From Tupaia tana (lineage: Eukaryota > Chordata > Mammalia > Scandentia > Tupaiidae), in the NCBI GenBank assembly GCA_026018925.1, contig JAKSZU010000008.1, positions 58,884,027 through 58,948,026 of the forward strand: DNA of 64,000 nt, given 5' to 3'. Both the position numbers and the translations under genes were made by a program. Below are positions 22,135 to 33,096 of the stretch, piece by piece (position 1 is the stretch's first letter; each line of letters starts with the position of its first letter). The notes below the pieces were generated by a model. That model was given only the letters and a program-made list of their open reading frames with translations, had not been told where the DNA came from and did no database searches.

Positions 22135-23280
22135 AAAAGATGGGCAAATGAGCCAAACGGACAACTCTCTAAGGAAGACATATGAACAGCCCAAAGGAAG
22201 ACATATGAACAGCCCAAAAAGATGAAAAAATGTTTAACATCCCTCATCATAAGGGAGATGCAAATCATAACCACAATGAGATATCACCTAACTCCAGTTA
22301 GAATGGCAAAGATTTAAATAATAATGGTAAGTACTGGTAAGGCTGTGGTGAAAAATATGGAGATTTCTCAAAGACCTACAAACAGAACTCCCATGTGATC
22401 CAGCAATTCCACTTCTGGGTATCTACCTGAAGGACAGGAATGCACTCAGTTGGAAGAACACTTGCCCATTCATGTTTACTGTGGTATTATTCACAATAGC
22501 TAAGACAGAACCAACCCAAATGTCCATGAACAGATGAATGGATTGAAAAAGTGTGGCACATATATACTGTGGAATAGTACTTAGCCATAAAAAATGAGAC
22601 ACTAGCATTTGATAGAAAGTGGACAAATATGGACAATTTACTGTTAAGCAAAGCAAGCCAAGACTATAAAAGAGAGACACTGTATGTCCTTACTCAATAT
22701 ATACCAAATGTCTTCTCTCTGGCAGGAACTGAAATACTGGACAGTATAAAGGTATAGAGAGCAAAAGTGGATACCAGAGATAGTGTGGGAGGCAGGTGGC
22801 AACTGGCAGAGAGGGAAGGAATCAAAGGGAGAAAGGAAAGAAGCAAGACATTCAAGAAACAGAAAATGGAAAATTATCTGTTGAAGATAGTACACATGGT
22901 AATATCTTTGACTGAGTCAATATACACTGTACTGTGGACAGGAAAATTCATTCTGTATGCTGTAATAATGTAGCAGTTGATTGTAGAATTAAATACATAA
23001 GTAAATTTCCCATAACCCCAGAAATACAAATCCCAAACTAAGGGATTCTAAATATTCATTCAAAAGACAGCAGCTTTCGACTAGAACAGCATCCTCTGTA
23101 TAAGTAAATACAATGATTAGTCCCCAAAGCCTATTTAATCCATAGTGGATCTAGTGTACAGGATATCTGAAATAAATAAAAGAGTGACATTATTACAATG
23201 CTAATGGTTAGGCTACATTAAAAGGCTAAATAAAATATGTACTGTTTTCTATTTATCACATATGCTGTTCTTAAAAAATG

Positions 23281-23545
23281 GAGGAGCCTGCCGGTGCTGT
23301 GGTAGCTAGGGTGCAGTTTGAGTCCCAGATCTGGCAGCTGGAAAAACATGCCGGACACACATGTGTGCATGTCTAGAATCCTGGAAAGAAGGAGAAGTGG
23401 AGAGAAGGGACGCAGCATGGTCATTCCCCAGGGGTGGGATGCTTTCTCATTTTCCCTCTTTTGATCTCATATTGTTTCTCTCCAGTGAATGTACACACCC
23501 TTTTGCAAAGTTTAAAAAGAAGAGTGGGGTAAAAAAAAAAAAAAA
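23281..23545 (+). mobile_element. SINE, A type, diverged
   Basis: The head is 'ggagcctgccggtgctgtggtagctagg' with 'gtttgagtccc', body 'gaatcctggaaagaaggagaag', a CT-rich block, 'cacacccttttgcaaagt' and poly-A. Confidence 0.8.
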
Positions 23546-23765
23546 AGGAGAATTAACTGAAGAATGAATCATCAGAGATACTCTAATATAGTTCTTAATA
23601 AGAGACATTGATCTTACGGGTGGAATATCCCTATCCCCAAAATCCAAAATGCTCCAAAAATCTGAAACTTTCTAAGGTTTGACATGAGACCACATGTGGA
23701 AAACCCCACACCTGACTTCAAGTGATAGGTTATAATAAAAACAATGCAACATAAAAATACTGAAA

Positions 23766-23965
23766 GGCCAACTGTGGTGGCACAACAGTAATGCAATGCT
23801 CCAAGGTACTGAGGCCATATGGCAATGTCCTGGGTTGGCATGCTAAGGTCCCCTTATACATGGTAGGCACATATGTGTCCATGGTCCTGGCTGGCTGAGG
23901 GCGGGGGCAGGATTGAGGCATGAGTCTTGCTTTGTCTTCCTCTGTCGTCATCTTTCATGGAAAAA
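23766..23965 (+). mobile_element. SINE, B type, inside the Tigger-like element
   Basis: It runs 'ggccaactgtggtggcacaacagtaatgc', 'ggcaatgtcctgggttggcatgc', 'catggtcctggctggctgagggcgggggcaggattgaggcatgag', CT-rich end, 'catggaaaaaataaac'. Confidence 0.78.
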
Positions 23966-24108
23966 ATAAACTTAAAAAAAATTGAAAGATGACTTTATGC
24001 TGTAAGTGTATATGAAATATAAACATATTTCATGTTTAGAATTGTTTTCTAGCTCTAAGATATCTCCTTTTGTATATGCAAATATTCCAAAAAACAAAAA
24101 CAAAAAAT

Positions 24109-24374
24109 CTGGGTCAGCCAGTAGTATGGTGGTTAAGGCAGATACCAGATGGTCAACTATGCAGTTCAAGTCCCAGACAGGAAATTGAAAAACTCATTGG
24201 GTATATGTGTATAAATGCCCTGAATCCCAAAAGGAGTATGAACGAGAAGAGACTGTGGTGCAGTAACCTGCTCTGGGTGTTGGGGGGGGGGGGGGGTGGG
24301 TTGCTTTCTCAGTTTCCCTTTCTCTGTCTCTCTTCAGTGAGCAGATATACTCTAGAGCGAAATTTAAAAAAAAA
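24109..24374 (+). mobile_element. SINE, A type, inside the Tigger-like element
   Basis: The head is 'tgggtcagccagtagtatggtggttaagg' with 'gttcaagtccc' and body 'cctgaatcccaaaaggag'. A G run of 14 sits near 24281-24296. Flank 'aaaaaatct' appears on both sides. Confidence 0.85.
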
Positions 24375-24429
24375 AATCTAAAACAATTCTGGTTTGAACC
24401 ATTAAGAATGAAAGGTACTCAACCTATAC

Positions 24430-25745
24430 TTCCCTGGTTTAAAATACAAAGATACCACTGTACAGATTAGAAATGGGGCAAAACTATCAGTAACTGACGG
24501 GAAAAACACTCAAGATGTCATGTTATTCTGTTACTATTTCAGTAATCCCACAGAAAAGCACAGATCAGATGTACTTTCAAAACTATACTGATGCATCATA
24601 ATATACCATTGGCTTATCTTTAAAGAAATAATTTAAACAAACTGGAAAAGTTCAAAAATCTCTATTAAGGGCATGTATGGGTAAGGAGAGGATCACTTTA
24701 AAATACTGTAAACTGTTCTTTGATTTGAGATTCTGTGGTTTTAAAGCCTGGGGGGTGGGGGGAAAGAATTAAACAGCCAAAGAAATAGATCTGAACTACT
24801 AGTAAAACAAAATGTACAATTTCTTATTCCACAGACTGAAAACCAGGTTTCTTTTCCAAACTGAGAAGGGTAGACAAAAAGTAGTTGAAACTAAAAGTGA
24901 CATGAATTCTTTGTGTCTTTCGTTTCACTACAGCACAAAACTGAAATACAAGTAAAAATCAGCCATGCTCACTGACCACCTAATTTCATGAGACACTTAC
25001 GAAGGGCACAAAAAAATAAAGAGAATTCATACTCCCAAGGAAATGAGAGTTCCGTAACAATGATGTACGCTCATTAACTGAAGCCAGGAAGCATGCAACA
25101 GTTATGACAGCAGATAGGACAGCATCGAACTAAGTGATATAATGCATACACAAAGTAATTTTAAACGAAGTGTTAAAGTTAAAAATGTGTTATTATTAAA
25201 TAGAATCATACGCCCACCACAAACTTAAGAATAGAACAGGAAGAGTTATATTTGACTGTGAATAAAGGTTTTCCTTGACAGAACACAAGTAGAACCAGAA
25301 TAAAAAAAGCACATTCTAAACTAGTCATTAAGAAGAAATGAATGACCCAATTCCACAGACACTAGTCAAGCCAAAGTAGGCTTGCTATGAAAGAAGTAAT
25401 GTGATTTCAAACTCTCTGTGAAGATTACTTTGCAGTCCTATACCTCGTGAGAAAACAGTGAGGTAAAGAGATTAGTTTAAAGAGCAAATATAGAAGCTTC
25501 TCCTTCTGTAAATTTTACTTGGTGGAAGTTTCATTACAGAGCAAAAGCGTGCTAATTCATCCTATTCATAGGTAAAGAATAGCATTTACATGTAACAGTG
25601 GTCTCTATCATTTAGCCATCTCATTTTTCAGAGTACAGAATGTCTTCTAAGTAGTATCAATTTCACTACAGCTGATGGGGACAAAAGCAAGTCCAAGTGT
25701 GGAAAATACTAGTAAGAAGGGTTTGATTCTCATGGAATTAAATGC
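24430..25745. other. unassigned intronic sequence
   Basis: 1.3 kb of AT-rich DNA without SINEs or open frames. Its lack of young insertions is notable next to the crowded flanks, but nothing specific is recognised. Confidence 0.55.
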
Positions 25746-25746
25746 A

Positions 25747-25826
25747 ATGGGTAGTCTGGAAAGTCATGACACAAGTTTGCATGGAAAAATACAAAAATAC
25801 ATCATGACTTTCCCGACAACCTAATA
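25747..25826. mobile_element. 80-bp mariner-type MITE
   Basis: Nearly palindromic: left 'ggtagtctggaaagtcatga', right 'tacatcatgactttcccgacaacct'. The inverted halves meet at 'tgcatggaaaaatacaaaaa'. Related copies are at 59198-59277 and 59412-59458. Confidence 0.8.
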
Positions 25827-25907
25827 CTGAAAAAAAAAAAAATCTCCAAAATAAAAAAATGAGTAAGCAAATGATGACTGTTAAATGGTCATATGGAAGG
25901 AGCCCTT

Positions 25908-26152
25908 TATATACTATATTTTGTCCTATACATACATCCTATGCTAAACTTTATAGATTAGGAATAGTAAAAAATTAACAAAAATAACTAAAACAGAACA
26001 GTTATAACAACATACTGTAATAAAAGATACATGAATGTGGTCTTTCAAAATACATTATTGTGTCATAGTGTACTCCTCTATTTCTAGACTGCTGTTGACC
26101 ACTTAAAACTGAAACTGCAAAAAGCGAAAGTGCAGATAAGGGTAGACTACTC
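25908..26152 (+). mobile_element. Tigger/MER2-like fragment
   Basis: 'cagttataacaacatactgtaataaaagatacatgaatgtgg' and 'ctgaaactgcaaaaagcgaaagtgcagataagggtagactactct' match the 3' part and inverted end of MER2/Tigger-type elements. A second copy is at 59943-60253. Confidence 0.75.
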
Positions 26153-26457
26153 TACATAGAAAACAGGATGCCTATACAAACAGTAAGAGGCACTAAAACA
26201 GAAAAATTAAAATATGTAGTTAGATAATTAGCGTGAAAATCAGATACCTACCGGCCTACTGTTAATTTAAGGGATAGTAGCAGTGTGAACATTTAAAGGC
26301 TAAAGTATGGCATACAATGCTGAGGATGAGATTTCTGTTCCAAGTAACAAATCAATGGTTTTGTAAGTTCAAAACCTGTATATATCATCAAAGTGAGGCA
26401 TGTAGTCAGGCTGAGAAACCTGTGGCCAAAGATAATGTTATAAAAATAAATAACACT

Positions 26458-26706
26458 GGGGCCAGCAGGTAGAATAGTGGTTAAGGTGCCTGACCCCGAA
26501 TGATTGACCTCAGTTCAAGTCTCAGGCCTAGAGGCTTGAAAATCACGCTGGATGTATGTGCGTGCATGCCCAAAACCCCAAAGAGAATGAAGGAGACGGG
26601 ATTACAGCATGGCCACTCTCCCAGGGGGTGACTTCTCACTGTCCCTCTCCCTGTCTCTCCCTGTCTCTCTACAGTGAGTATATGCACCCTATGGAAAGTC
26701 TAAAAA
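26458..26706 (+). mobile_element. SINE, A type
   Basis: The head is 'ggggccagcaggtagaatagtggttaagg' with 'gttcaagtctcag', body 'cccaaaaccccaaag' and end 'gcaccctatggaaagtct'. Confidence 0.88.
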
Positions 26707-27655
26707 AACTAAAGAAATAAAAATAAGACTTTTTACTACTGTTGCCAGGTGCTTCCTTTCCTTATGACTCTCTCATTACTCTCAGACCTGTTACTAGAAA
26801 TCACGTGATCCTATGCCAAGTAGGAAATTCTACATTTGTTTATAATTTATATGAATATTTCTCTGCATGAGTACAAAATAGTTAAGAATAGTTTATTCCT
26901 ATTTTTTCCAGTTTATTCCTATTATTCTAAATTACATTAGTTATTGACAAAAACATTTTACTTGGCCATTAGCCCCTACCAATGCAGCTAACGCCTTGGC
27001 TTCTTAAAGGTCGCTAATGTCCAGAACTAGTAATAATTAAGAGCTACAAGGCTGTAAAATAAACATAAAAAGAAATCAGAAGAGGCACAAACTATGGATA
27101 AAGAGAGAATAAGGAAAATGGAGTCACAGCACAATATAAGTAAAGTTAAGGGGAGCAAAAAAACTGAGTAAGCCTACCCTAAATGGATCTGAACAGCTTC
27201 GCCCTAAAATTTCTTAGTAGTAAGAATAATTCTGAATTGCTAGCAAAGCATAAGAGAAGATGAACAGAAGATTCATTCCTCTATACCTTTTTTAAAGGCA
27301 TAAGAGGACAATATTTTCTTCTTGCAAGGGCATACAAACTATTGATATGGTATCTACATTTTCCAATTTTAAGCATTACAAAAACTACAATGCTAAGCAA
27401 GCTACTATTTCTATTTCCTGAACTGGCAAAATTAATTTTTGAAGCTCACTATGACTCCTACAGGAACTGTAGAAGGAGTAAGACAGAAATCAGCACTTGA
27501 GCAAATAAACTGGCTTTAAAGGCTCATCATTTTCTAGACAGTCTAAGCTTTGAAATAGTTTTTTGTTTTGTTTTATTTTTTACTTCCATCTTTTAGGAGT
27601 GTTCTAGTCATTGTGTCCTTTGCCAAGGATGGTACTCAGGAATACAAATAATACT

Positions 27656-27918
27656 GGGACCAGCAGTTAGTGTAATGGCTATGTCGCTGGACTCCCATGT
27701 AGTCGACCGTGGTTCGAGTCCTGGACCTGGTGGCTTAAACTCACACCAGGCACGTGTGCGTGCGTGCCCAAGATCCCGAGAGGAGAATGGAGAAGAAGGG
27801 ATTGTGTCGTGGCCATGCCCCCTGGGGGGTGATTTCTCGCTTTCTGTCTCTCTGTCTTTCCCGAGAGCGCATGCACCCTATAGCAAAAACCTCTAAAAAA
27901 AAAAAGAAAAGAAAAAGA
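27656..27918 (+). mobile_element. SINE, A type, A2 subfamily
   Basis: A perfect 10-bp duplication 'aaataatact' lies at 27646-27655 and 27919-27928. The head is 'gggaccagcagttagtgtaatggctatgtcgctgg' with 'ggttcgagtcctgg', 'cttaaactcacaccagg' and a full body. Confidence 0.95.
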
Positions 27919-28404
27919 AAATAATACTCAAGAGTATATTTAAGTGATGAATAAAGAAAAACTATCATTTGCTTTGTTCTGAATACTGGAATTCTATTAC
28001 TACAATTATAGCTCAAGTCACTCTCTTATTTAATATATTAAGCTATCAGTCAACTAATAAACAATGTGCAGTTTGCTCACCACCTAAGTGACTGGATTTT
28101 GTATAGCAGTTGGCACAGTATACCCATTTCAAATTCATACCTTTGCAAAATTACAGCTAACTAACATACTATCACACGTTGAAAAATTATTCTCAAAGTT
28201 AAAGAGTACAAAATAAAATGCGAAACATTTGAATGCAACGTTTTCATACCTTCACAGGCCTGGCTCACTCAATGCAGTGGATGCACGTATCCATGGGAAC
28301 TTCCCTTCTACCACCTGAGCATCACACACGCTGTCGTAATACTTCCTGACCGGTCTACAGACTTGGTACTCGCAAATAGTTCTCTAATGCTGACTTAATT
28401 TACT

Positions 28405-28470
28405 GTTTAATATAATTTATAATATAATATAATATAATATAATTTATAATAATCTTATTATAAATATATA
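28405..28470 (+). repeat. (TATAA)n-like AT-rich repeat
   Basis: 'ataatataatataatataatataat' followed by imperfect AT repeats. Confidence 0.8.
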
Positions 28471-28702
28471 ATCATTCAATAAATAATTCATGTATAAACA
28501 ATTATAATAGATATTTCACCTAAAATACATTATTGTATAACAGTATCAACAAGATTAAATTATGTAATGTGTGATATAATTTAAATTTGTAGTAAAACTT
28601 ACTTTCTTTTCTAAAACTTAAAGGAAGTACTCTAACAGTTTTATTTTCTCATAAATAAACTCTGAGGGCAGGCGATGACTTTAATAGTATCCAACAGTAA
28701 TG

Positions 28703-28736
28703 CATGCTTGCTTGCTTGCTCGCTTGCTTGTTTGCT
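28703..28736 (+). repeat. (GCTT)n microsatellite
   Basis: 'catgcttgcttgcttgctcgcttgcttgtttgct', eight imperfect units. Confidence 0.85.
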
Positions 28737-28974
28737 TTCACATACTGCCTTATATTTCTCACTCACTTTCATCTGAAGGATAGTTTCTAGGGTCACACTA
28801 AGTTCTACTTCTGTATTTTGAAATCTTAAAAACTTTAATGGATACATTACCACCCCAAGTATAACAAGCCTTCTTTCCTTTCTTCATTTAGAAACATGGA
28901 GAAAAAAAGAAAAAAAAAAAAAAACTATATAACACTGGTCAAAAAAGCCAGTGAAATTATTATTAGTAAGATTT

Positions 28975-29226
28975 TAGGACAACTCTGTATAGCACGGCAG
29001 TTAAATGCAGTACACCGGCAGTCATATCCCATGTGGCTGACTGTGGTTTCAATTCTGGTCCTGGCAGTTTAAAAAACACACCAGGCAGTGAGTGCGTGTG
29101 CTCAAAATCCTTACGGGAGGGAGAAATGCAGGAAACAGGGTTACGATGTGACCCACTGAGTGGTGCTTTCTCTTTCTCTCTTTCTGATGAGCACAGGTAC
29201 CTTCTGGCAATTGAAAAAAGAAAAAA
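28975..29226 (+). mobile_element. SINE, A type, old
   Basis: The head 'aggacaactctgtatagcacggcagttaaatg' is decayed. It is followed by 'tgtggtttcaattctgg', 'gtgctcaaaatccttacgggaggg', a CT-rich end and 'gtaccttctggcaattgaaaaaag'. Confidence 0.7.
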
Positions 29227-29526
29227 AGAATTTACTTTGGCAAGCAATGCAGGTATCTGACTAATAATTATGATATTAAGTAAAGTCTTATAAGAAACAT
29301 AAGAACTACCTGACTTATTTGTAATTTTTCCTATATTAAAAAATAATTATAAAATACTGTCAAATAATGGTTTAAACTTAATTCCTTTCAGAATCTTTGT
29401 AAAAAAGAGCTAAAATTCCAGAAAAATAAAAATTTTATCAGACTAGGTATAAACTTCCAGGGAAGTTTCAACATAACATGTTACGATATTTAAGCCTAAA
29501 GCTATGATTAAAAAAAAAAAAAAAGA

Positions 29527-29690
29527 GTCAGGCCAAGTCACAGGAAGGTGTAGGGTTCAGAGGCTAACCTTGGGAGGCCTGGGTTAGATTCCCAGCCCAA
29601 CCTAAACAGGCCTATGGTGCTAGTTAACTGAGAGGTTGAGGTGGGAAGATCATGACATGGTGAGATACTGTAAAAAATATAAAGAAAAAC
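29527..29690 (+). mobile_element. SINE, C type (tRNA head + 7SL/Alu-like part)
   Basis: Head with 'cttgggaggcctgggttagattcccagccc' (B-box-like), then 'ggcctatggtgctagttaactgagaggttgaggtgggaagatcatgacatggtgagatactgt', which parallels the Alu/7SL stretch 'gtagtcccagctactcgggaggctgaggtgggaggat...gagaccctgt'. Confidence 0.68.
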
Positions 29691-30401
29691 AAACAGCCAG
29701 CCAATTTACTACAGTACACTATACTCTCACAAAATGCTAATTAATCCGTAAATGAATTAACTGCCATTTAGAAACTAATGTCTCACTTAAATGGGCCACA
29801 AAAAATTATTTATAAAAGCCTTATAGGATCAGCCATTAGGCCTTAAAAGTAATTAGAATAGGAAATGTGAAATGTGAGTATATAAAAGCAAGAAAGAGTA
29901 GTGACTTTGATGCAATACAACTCTGACTGAATAAAGAACACTGCTTTAAAACTACTTGAAGTCCACTTTATATACTCTGCTAATTCAGTTAATATGAACA
30001 AGGATTAAGCAAAGAAACTTCCTAAATAAGTATTTTTTCCTGATCTCAGACATGTCAGCTTTGCCTGACAGACTTCCAGCCAAATGTAGAGTAAACTCAA
30101 GATCAGACTACCTTAGATAGAGTTTTCAGCCATCACTATTAAAAAGTAGAAATAGTTAGGAGTTTTAACATCAGTGAATTGGAAATAACATGTTAACCCT
30201 CATTAAAAAAAAAAAAAAAAAAGAATGAAAGAGAAAAAAAGAAACCTTTCACCAGAGAAAGTAGTAAAATTAGTAACCAAAAAGTTTTTTTAAAACGTCA
30301 AGCTAGTTTTTGCCTAACTATAAAGGAAAGCCAATCTCATTCTTTTATTTTTGGCAATGTTCCAACTCTGGACCATGAATCAAAAGGAAACAGTCATTCG
30401 T

Positions 30402-30428
30402 GTTGTGTGTGTGTGTGTGTGTGTGTGT
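30402..30428 (+). repeat. (TG)n microsatellite
   Basis: 'tgtgtgtgtgtgtgtgtgtgtgtg' directly before a SINE insertion site. Confidence 0.9.
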
Positions 30429-30431
30429 AAA

Positions 30432-30697
30432 TTTTTTTTTTTTTTCTGGAGAGGTTTTCGCTATAGGGCACGTGCGCTCGCCAGACAGACAGAGAGAGAC
30501 ATAGAGACAGAAAGCGAGAAATCACCCCCCGGGGGGATGGTCACGCCGCAATCCCTTCTCCTCCATTCTCTTCTCGGGATCTTGGGCACGCACGCACACG
30601 TGCCCGGCGTGAGTTTTAAGCCACCGGGTCTGGGACGCTAACCGCGGTCGACTACATGGGAGTCCAGCGACATAGCCATTACGCTAACTGCTGGTTC
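30432..30697 (-). mobile_element. SINE, A type, A1 subfamily, young
   Basis: Minus-strand head 'gggaaccagcagttagcgtaatggctatgtcgctgg', B-box altered to 'ggttagcgtccc', full body with CpGs, 'ctctatgtctctctctgtctgtctggcgagcgcacgtgccctatagcg'. Flank 'tgtaaat' on both sides. Confidence 0.95.
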
Positions 30698-31142
30698 CCT
30701 CTGTAAATAATATTTTTTAACAGTTTAAGGAAAATAAAAGGTTGGGATTTGAATAGGAATGTGGTAAAAAAAAAAAAAGTTAAAGAAAAACATAATCCTA
30801 TTCTATGTAAACACTTTCATACGTTGCAGATGGCTGCATAAATTGGTACAACTCTGAAAGTAATCTGTCAAAAGGTTTCTAGAGTCATTAAATTATTTAT
30901 GACCTTTGATATATCAGTTCTACTCCTAGAAATTTATGGTAAAGGAAACATTCTTAGAAATAAAAATGGCTAGGTATATATTACTATATCCTTTGCACAT
31001 GATATAGACTACAGAGAACCGACTGGGAAATGTGCATTGATGCGTTTAAGAACATTGTAATGCAGGAATTTTATGCAGGCATTAAAATATTAGGTATGAA
31101 AACTCTTCAAAAAACAAAATGCACTTTTAAAAAATGTTAAAT

Positions 31143-31309
31143 AGGGGCCCACTGAGGTATGCATGCTGCTACGATAATGTATTCTCAGGCTGAGACTGGT
31201 CAGGAGGTCTGAGTTTGATTCCTGGTCGAACTTGAAGCCAGACAAGGTGGTAAGCATCTGCAAATCCAGCAACTCAGGAAGCTAAGGCAGAAGGATTTGG
31301 ACTTGAAGC
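31143..31309 (+). mobile_element. SINE, C type, abutting a minisatellite
   Basis: 'ggggcccactgaggtatgcatgctgc' head, 'ggtctgagtttgattcctggtcg' (B-box-like), then 'aaggtggtaagcatctgcaaatccagcaactcaggaagctaaggcagaaggatttgg', an Alu/7SL-like segment. It runs straight into the GGA-rich repeat. Confidence 0.68.
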
Positions 31310-31748
31310 AGGAGGAGGAGGACTGGGAGTTGGAGGATTGGGAGTTAAGAGTAAGAGGATTGGGAGATGGAGGAGGAGGATTGGGAGTTGGAGGTGAATT
31401 GAGAGGATTAGGAGTTGGAGGAGGATTGGGAAGAGGAAGATTGGGAATACTGGGAGTTGAGAAGGACTGGGAGTTGGAGGAGGAGGATTGGGGGGTAGAG
31501 GAGGAGGACTTAGGGTTGGAAGAGGAGGATTGGGGGTTGGAGGAGGAGGATTGGGGGTTGGAAGAAGAGGATTGGGAGTTGGAGGAGGACTGGGGGTTGG
31601 AGGAGGACTGGGGGTTGGAGAAGGAGGATGGGGTTGGAGGAGAAGGACTGGGACTTGGAGGAGGAAGATTGGGAGGAGGAGGATTGGGAGTTGGGAGGAG
31701 GATTAGGAGGACTGAGAGGAGGAGGAGAAAGGAGGGAGGGAGGAAGGG
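31310..31748 (+). repeat. purine-rich minisatellite, about 18-nt unit
   Basis: About 440 bp of variant units such as 'gaggaggattgggggttg', with 6-nt insertions or losses giving 12-, 18- and 21-nt spacing. Nearly every base on the plus strand is a purine or T, with many G4-5 runs. An open frame of 152 codons (E/D/W/L-rich) crosses it, as expected for a repeat whose period is divisible by three. There is no sign that it is a gene. Confidence 0.95.
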
Positions 31749-31754
31749 AAGTTA

Positions 31755-32032
31755 AGTCAGCAGTTAGCATTGTGGTTAAGGCACTGAACTCCCACATGGG
31801 CAACTATGGTTCAAGTCCAGGACCTGGTGGCTTGAAAATCACGTTGCGCACGGGTGTGTGTTTGTGTGTGTGTGTGTGTGTGTATTCATGCCCAAGACCT
31901 CAGGAGGGGAATGGCAGAGAAGAGACTGTAGTATGGCCATTCCTCCAGGGGGGAGGGGGTGATTTCTTACTTTCTCTCTCACTGTCTCTGTCTCTCTCCA
32001 GAAGCACATAAGCCCTATGGCAAAAACCTTAC

Positions 32033-32063
<31 letters not shown>
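31755..32063 (+). mobile_element. SINE, A type, with internal (TG)n
   Basis: The head is 'agtcagcagttagcattgtggttaaggcactg' with 'ggttcaagtccagg'. The GT part of the body has expanded to 'gtgtgtgtgtgtgtgtgtgt' at about 31863-31882. The end is 'gccctatggcaaaaacctt' and a poly-A of about 28. Confidence 0.92.
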
Positions 32064-32068
<5 letters not shown>

Positions 32069-32178
32069 GGAAACAAAATTATTTATAAATTCAAATTATT
32101 TTGGGAATATGCACAGAAAAAGAACAAAATAAATTAAATACTATTGTTAATTACTATTGTTAATTATACTAGGAATGT

Positions 32179-32440
32179 AGGGGGCCAGCCAAGGGCATGG
32201 TGGTTTAAGGCAGCTGTATCCCACATGGCTGAGACTGTGTGATTTAAGACCCAGACCCAGTGGCTTAAAAATCATGCCTGGTGCTTGTGCATGGGTACCC
32301 AAAATCCTAAATGGAGGGAGAGATGAAGGAGAAGAGATTATGGTGAGACGATTCCCCATAGGGGTGCTTTTTTACTTTTTCTTCCTGGAAGTGCATATGT
32401 CCTCTGGCAAATTAAAAAAGAAAACGAAAAAATGAAAAAA
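32179..32440 (+). mobile_element. SINE, A type
   Basis: The head is 'gggggccagccaagggcatggtgg', with an altered B-box 'gtgatttaagaccc', body 'acccaaaatcctaaatggagg' and end 'atatgtcctctggcaaatt'. Confidence 0.82.
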
Positions 32441-32775
32441 AAAGGGAAAGCAACGCTAATAGATGATTTTTAAAAATCTTTCACCTTTTTCATTTTTTTC
32501 CCTAAACAAATAAACAGTAGTACAAGCAAATAAAAAACTTGATATGGAAATAATCAAAGTAAACTGAGCACAACAAATTATTTCTAGAATTATTCTTACT
32601 CAAATCAATATTATATATTATTGAGCAAAATTCAGTTCAAAGTAGATAGAACTTTTAAAAATTAAATATATTTGTTCAATATATGTAAAGGCTGTGTTAT
32701 AAATCAACTACCTAAACTGTTTCATTCACGTGGCAGAAGAGCAGTAATATTACTGTATAAAAAATTTAACATTTA

Positions 32776-32982
32776 AGGCAGTGGTGCAGCAGTAACCCTA
32801 CTGGGTCCACATGGGTGAGTCCAGGTTCATGTTCCAGGGACTCTGTGCACATTGAGAATACAGATGTGTACATGTGACCTGGGCAAGCTGGGGGGTGGAT
32901 CATGCTATGGGGACCTTGTGGGAACCTGTCTTTCTCTCTCTCTCTCTCTCTCATGGAAGAAGTAATAAATAAACAAGCATTT
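32776..32982 (+). mobile_element. SINE, B type, followed by part of an A copy
   Basis: 'aaggcagtggtgcagcagtaacc', 'gtccaggttcatgttccaggg', 'gggcaagctggggggtggatcatgc', 'ctctctctctctctctctcatgg', A-rich end. Confidence 0.72.
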
Positions 32983-33054
32983 GGCCATGCCCTCTTGGGG
33001 GGTGATTTCTCGCTTTCTGTCTCTCTGTCTTTCTGGTGCATACATGTGCCCTAT

Positions 33055-33092
<38 letters not shown>
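32983..33092 (+). mobile_element. 5'-truncated SINE, A type
   Basis: Only the 3' half is present: 'ggccatgccctcttggggggtgatttctcgctttctgtctctc ... gccctatagt' and a poly-A of more than 30. No tRNA head precedes it; a B-type tail does. Confidence 0.85.

Positions 33093-33096
<4 letters not shown>

Larger units (their letters stand above)
19740..22998 (+). mobile_element. LINE-1, 5'-truncated, split by an LTR and SINEs
   Basis: It enters in ORF2 at SPLL-like 'ctcctcttcaatacagtactgg' ([11 protein letters not shown]). It contains the reverse-transcriptase box as FVDDMI at about 19845-19865. It continues with 'WNHKRPYIAKTIL', '[22 protein letters not shown]', 'RWANEPNGQLSKEDI'-like text and the zinc-knuckle-distal end, then a 3'UTR to about 22998. 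Insertions are the solo LTR 19948-20675 and SINEs at 21679-22134. Stops and frameshifts make it dead. A short tandem duplication 'aaggaagacatatgaacagccc' lies at about 22171-22215. Confidence 0.92.
23615..24429. mobile_element. Tigger-like DNA transposon, split by two SINEs
   Basis: The left end 'gggtggaatatccctatccccaaaatccaaaatgctcc' and right end 'aatgaaaggtactcaacctata' fit the inverted ends of Tigger-type elements (ggttgagcatccctaatccaaaaatcc). Internal pieces 'gaaatataaacatatttcatgtttaga' and 'aagatatctccttttgtatatgcaaatattccaaaa' also fit. SINEs at 23766-23965 and 24109-24374 interrupt it. No transposase remains. Confidence 0.7.

Noticed and set aside
28703-28736. Short direct repeats as a CRISPR-like array
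   Set aside because: It is a tetranucleotide microsatellite in a mammalian intron. There are no spacers and no associated genes.
31297-31755. 152-codon E/D/W/L-rich open frame
   Set aside because: It is the translation of a purine-rich minisatellite whose unit length is a multiple of three. No splice sites, homology or start context support a gene.
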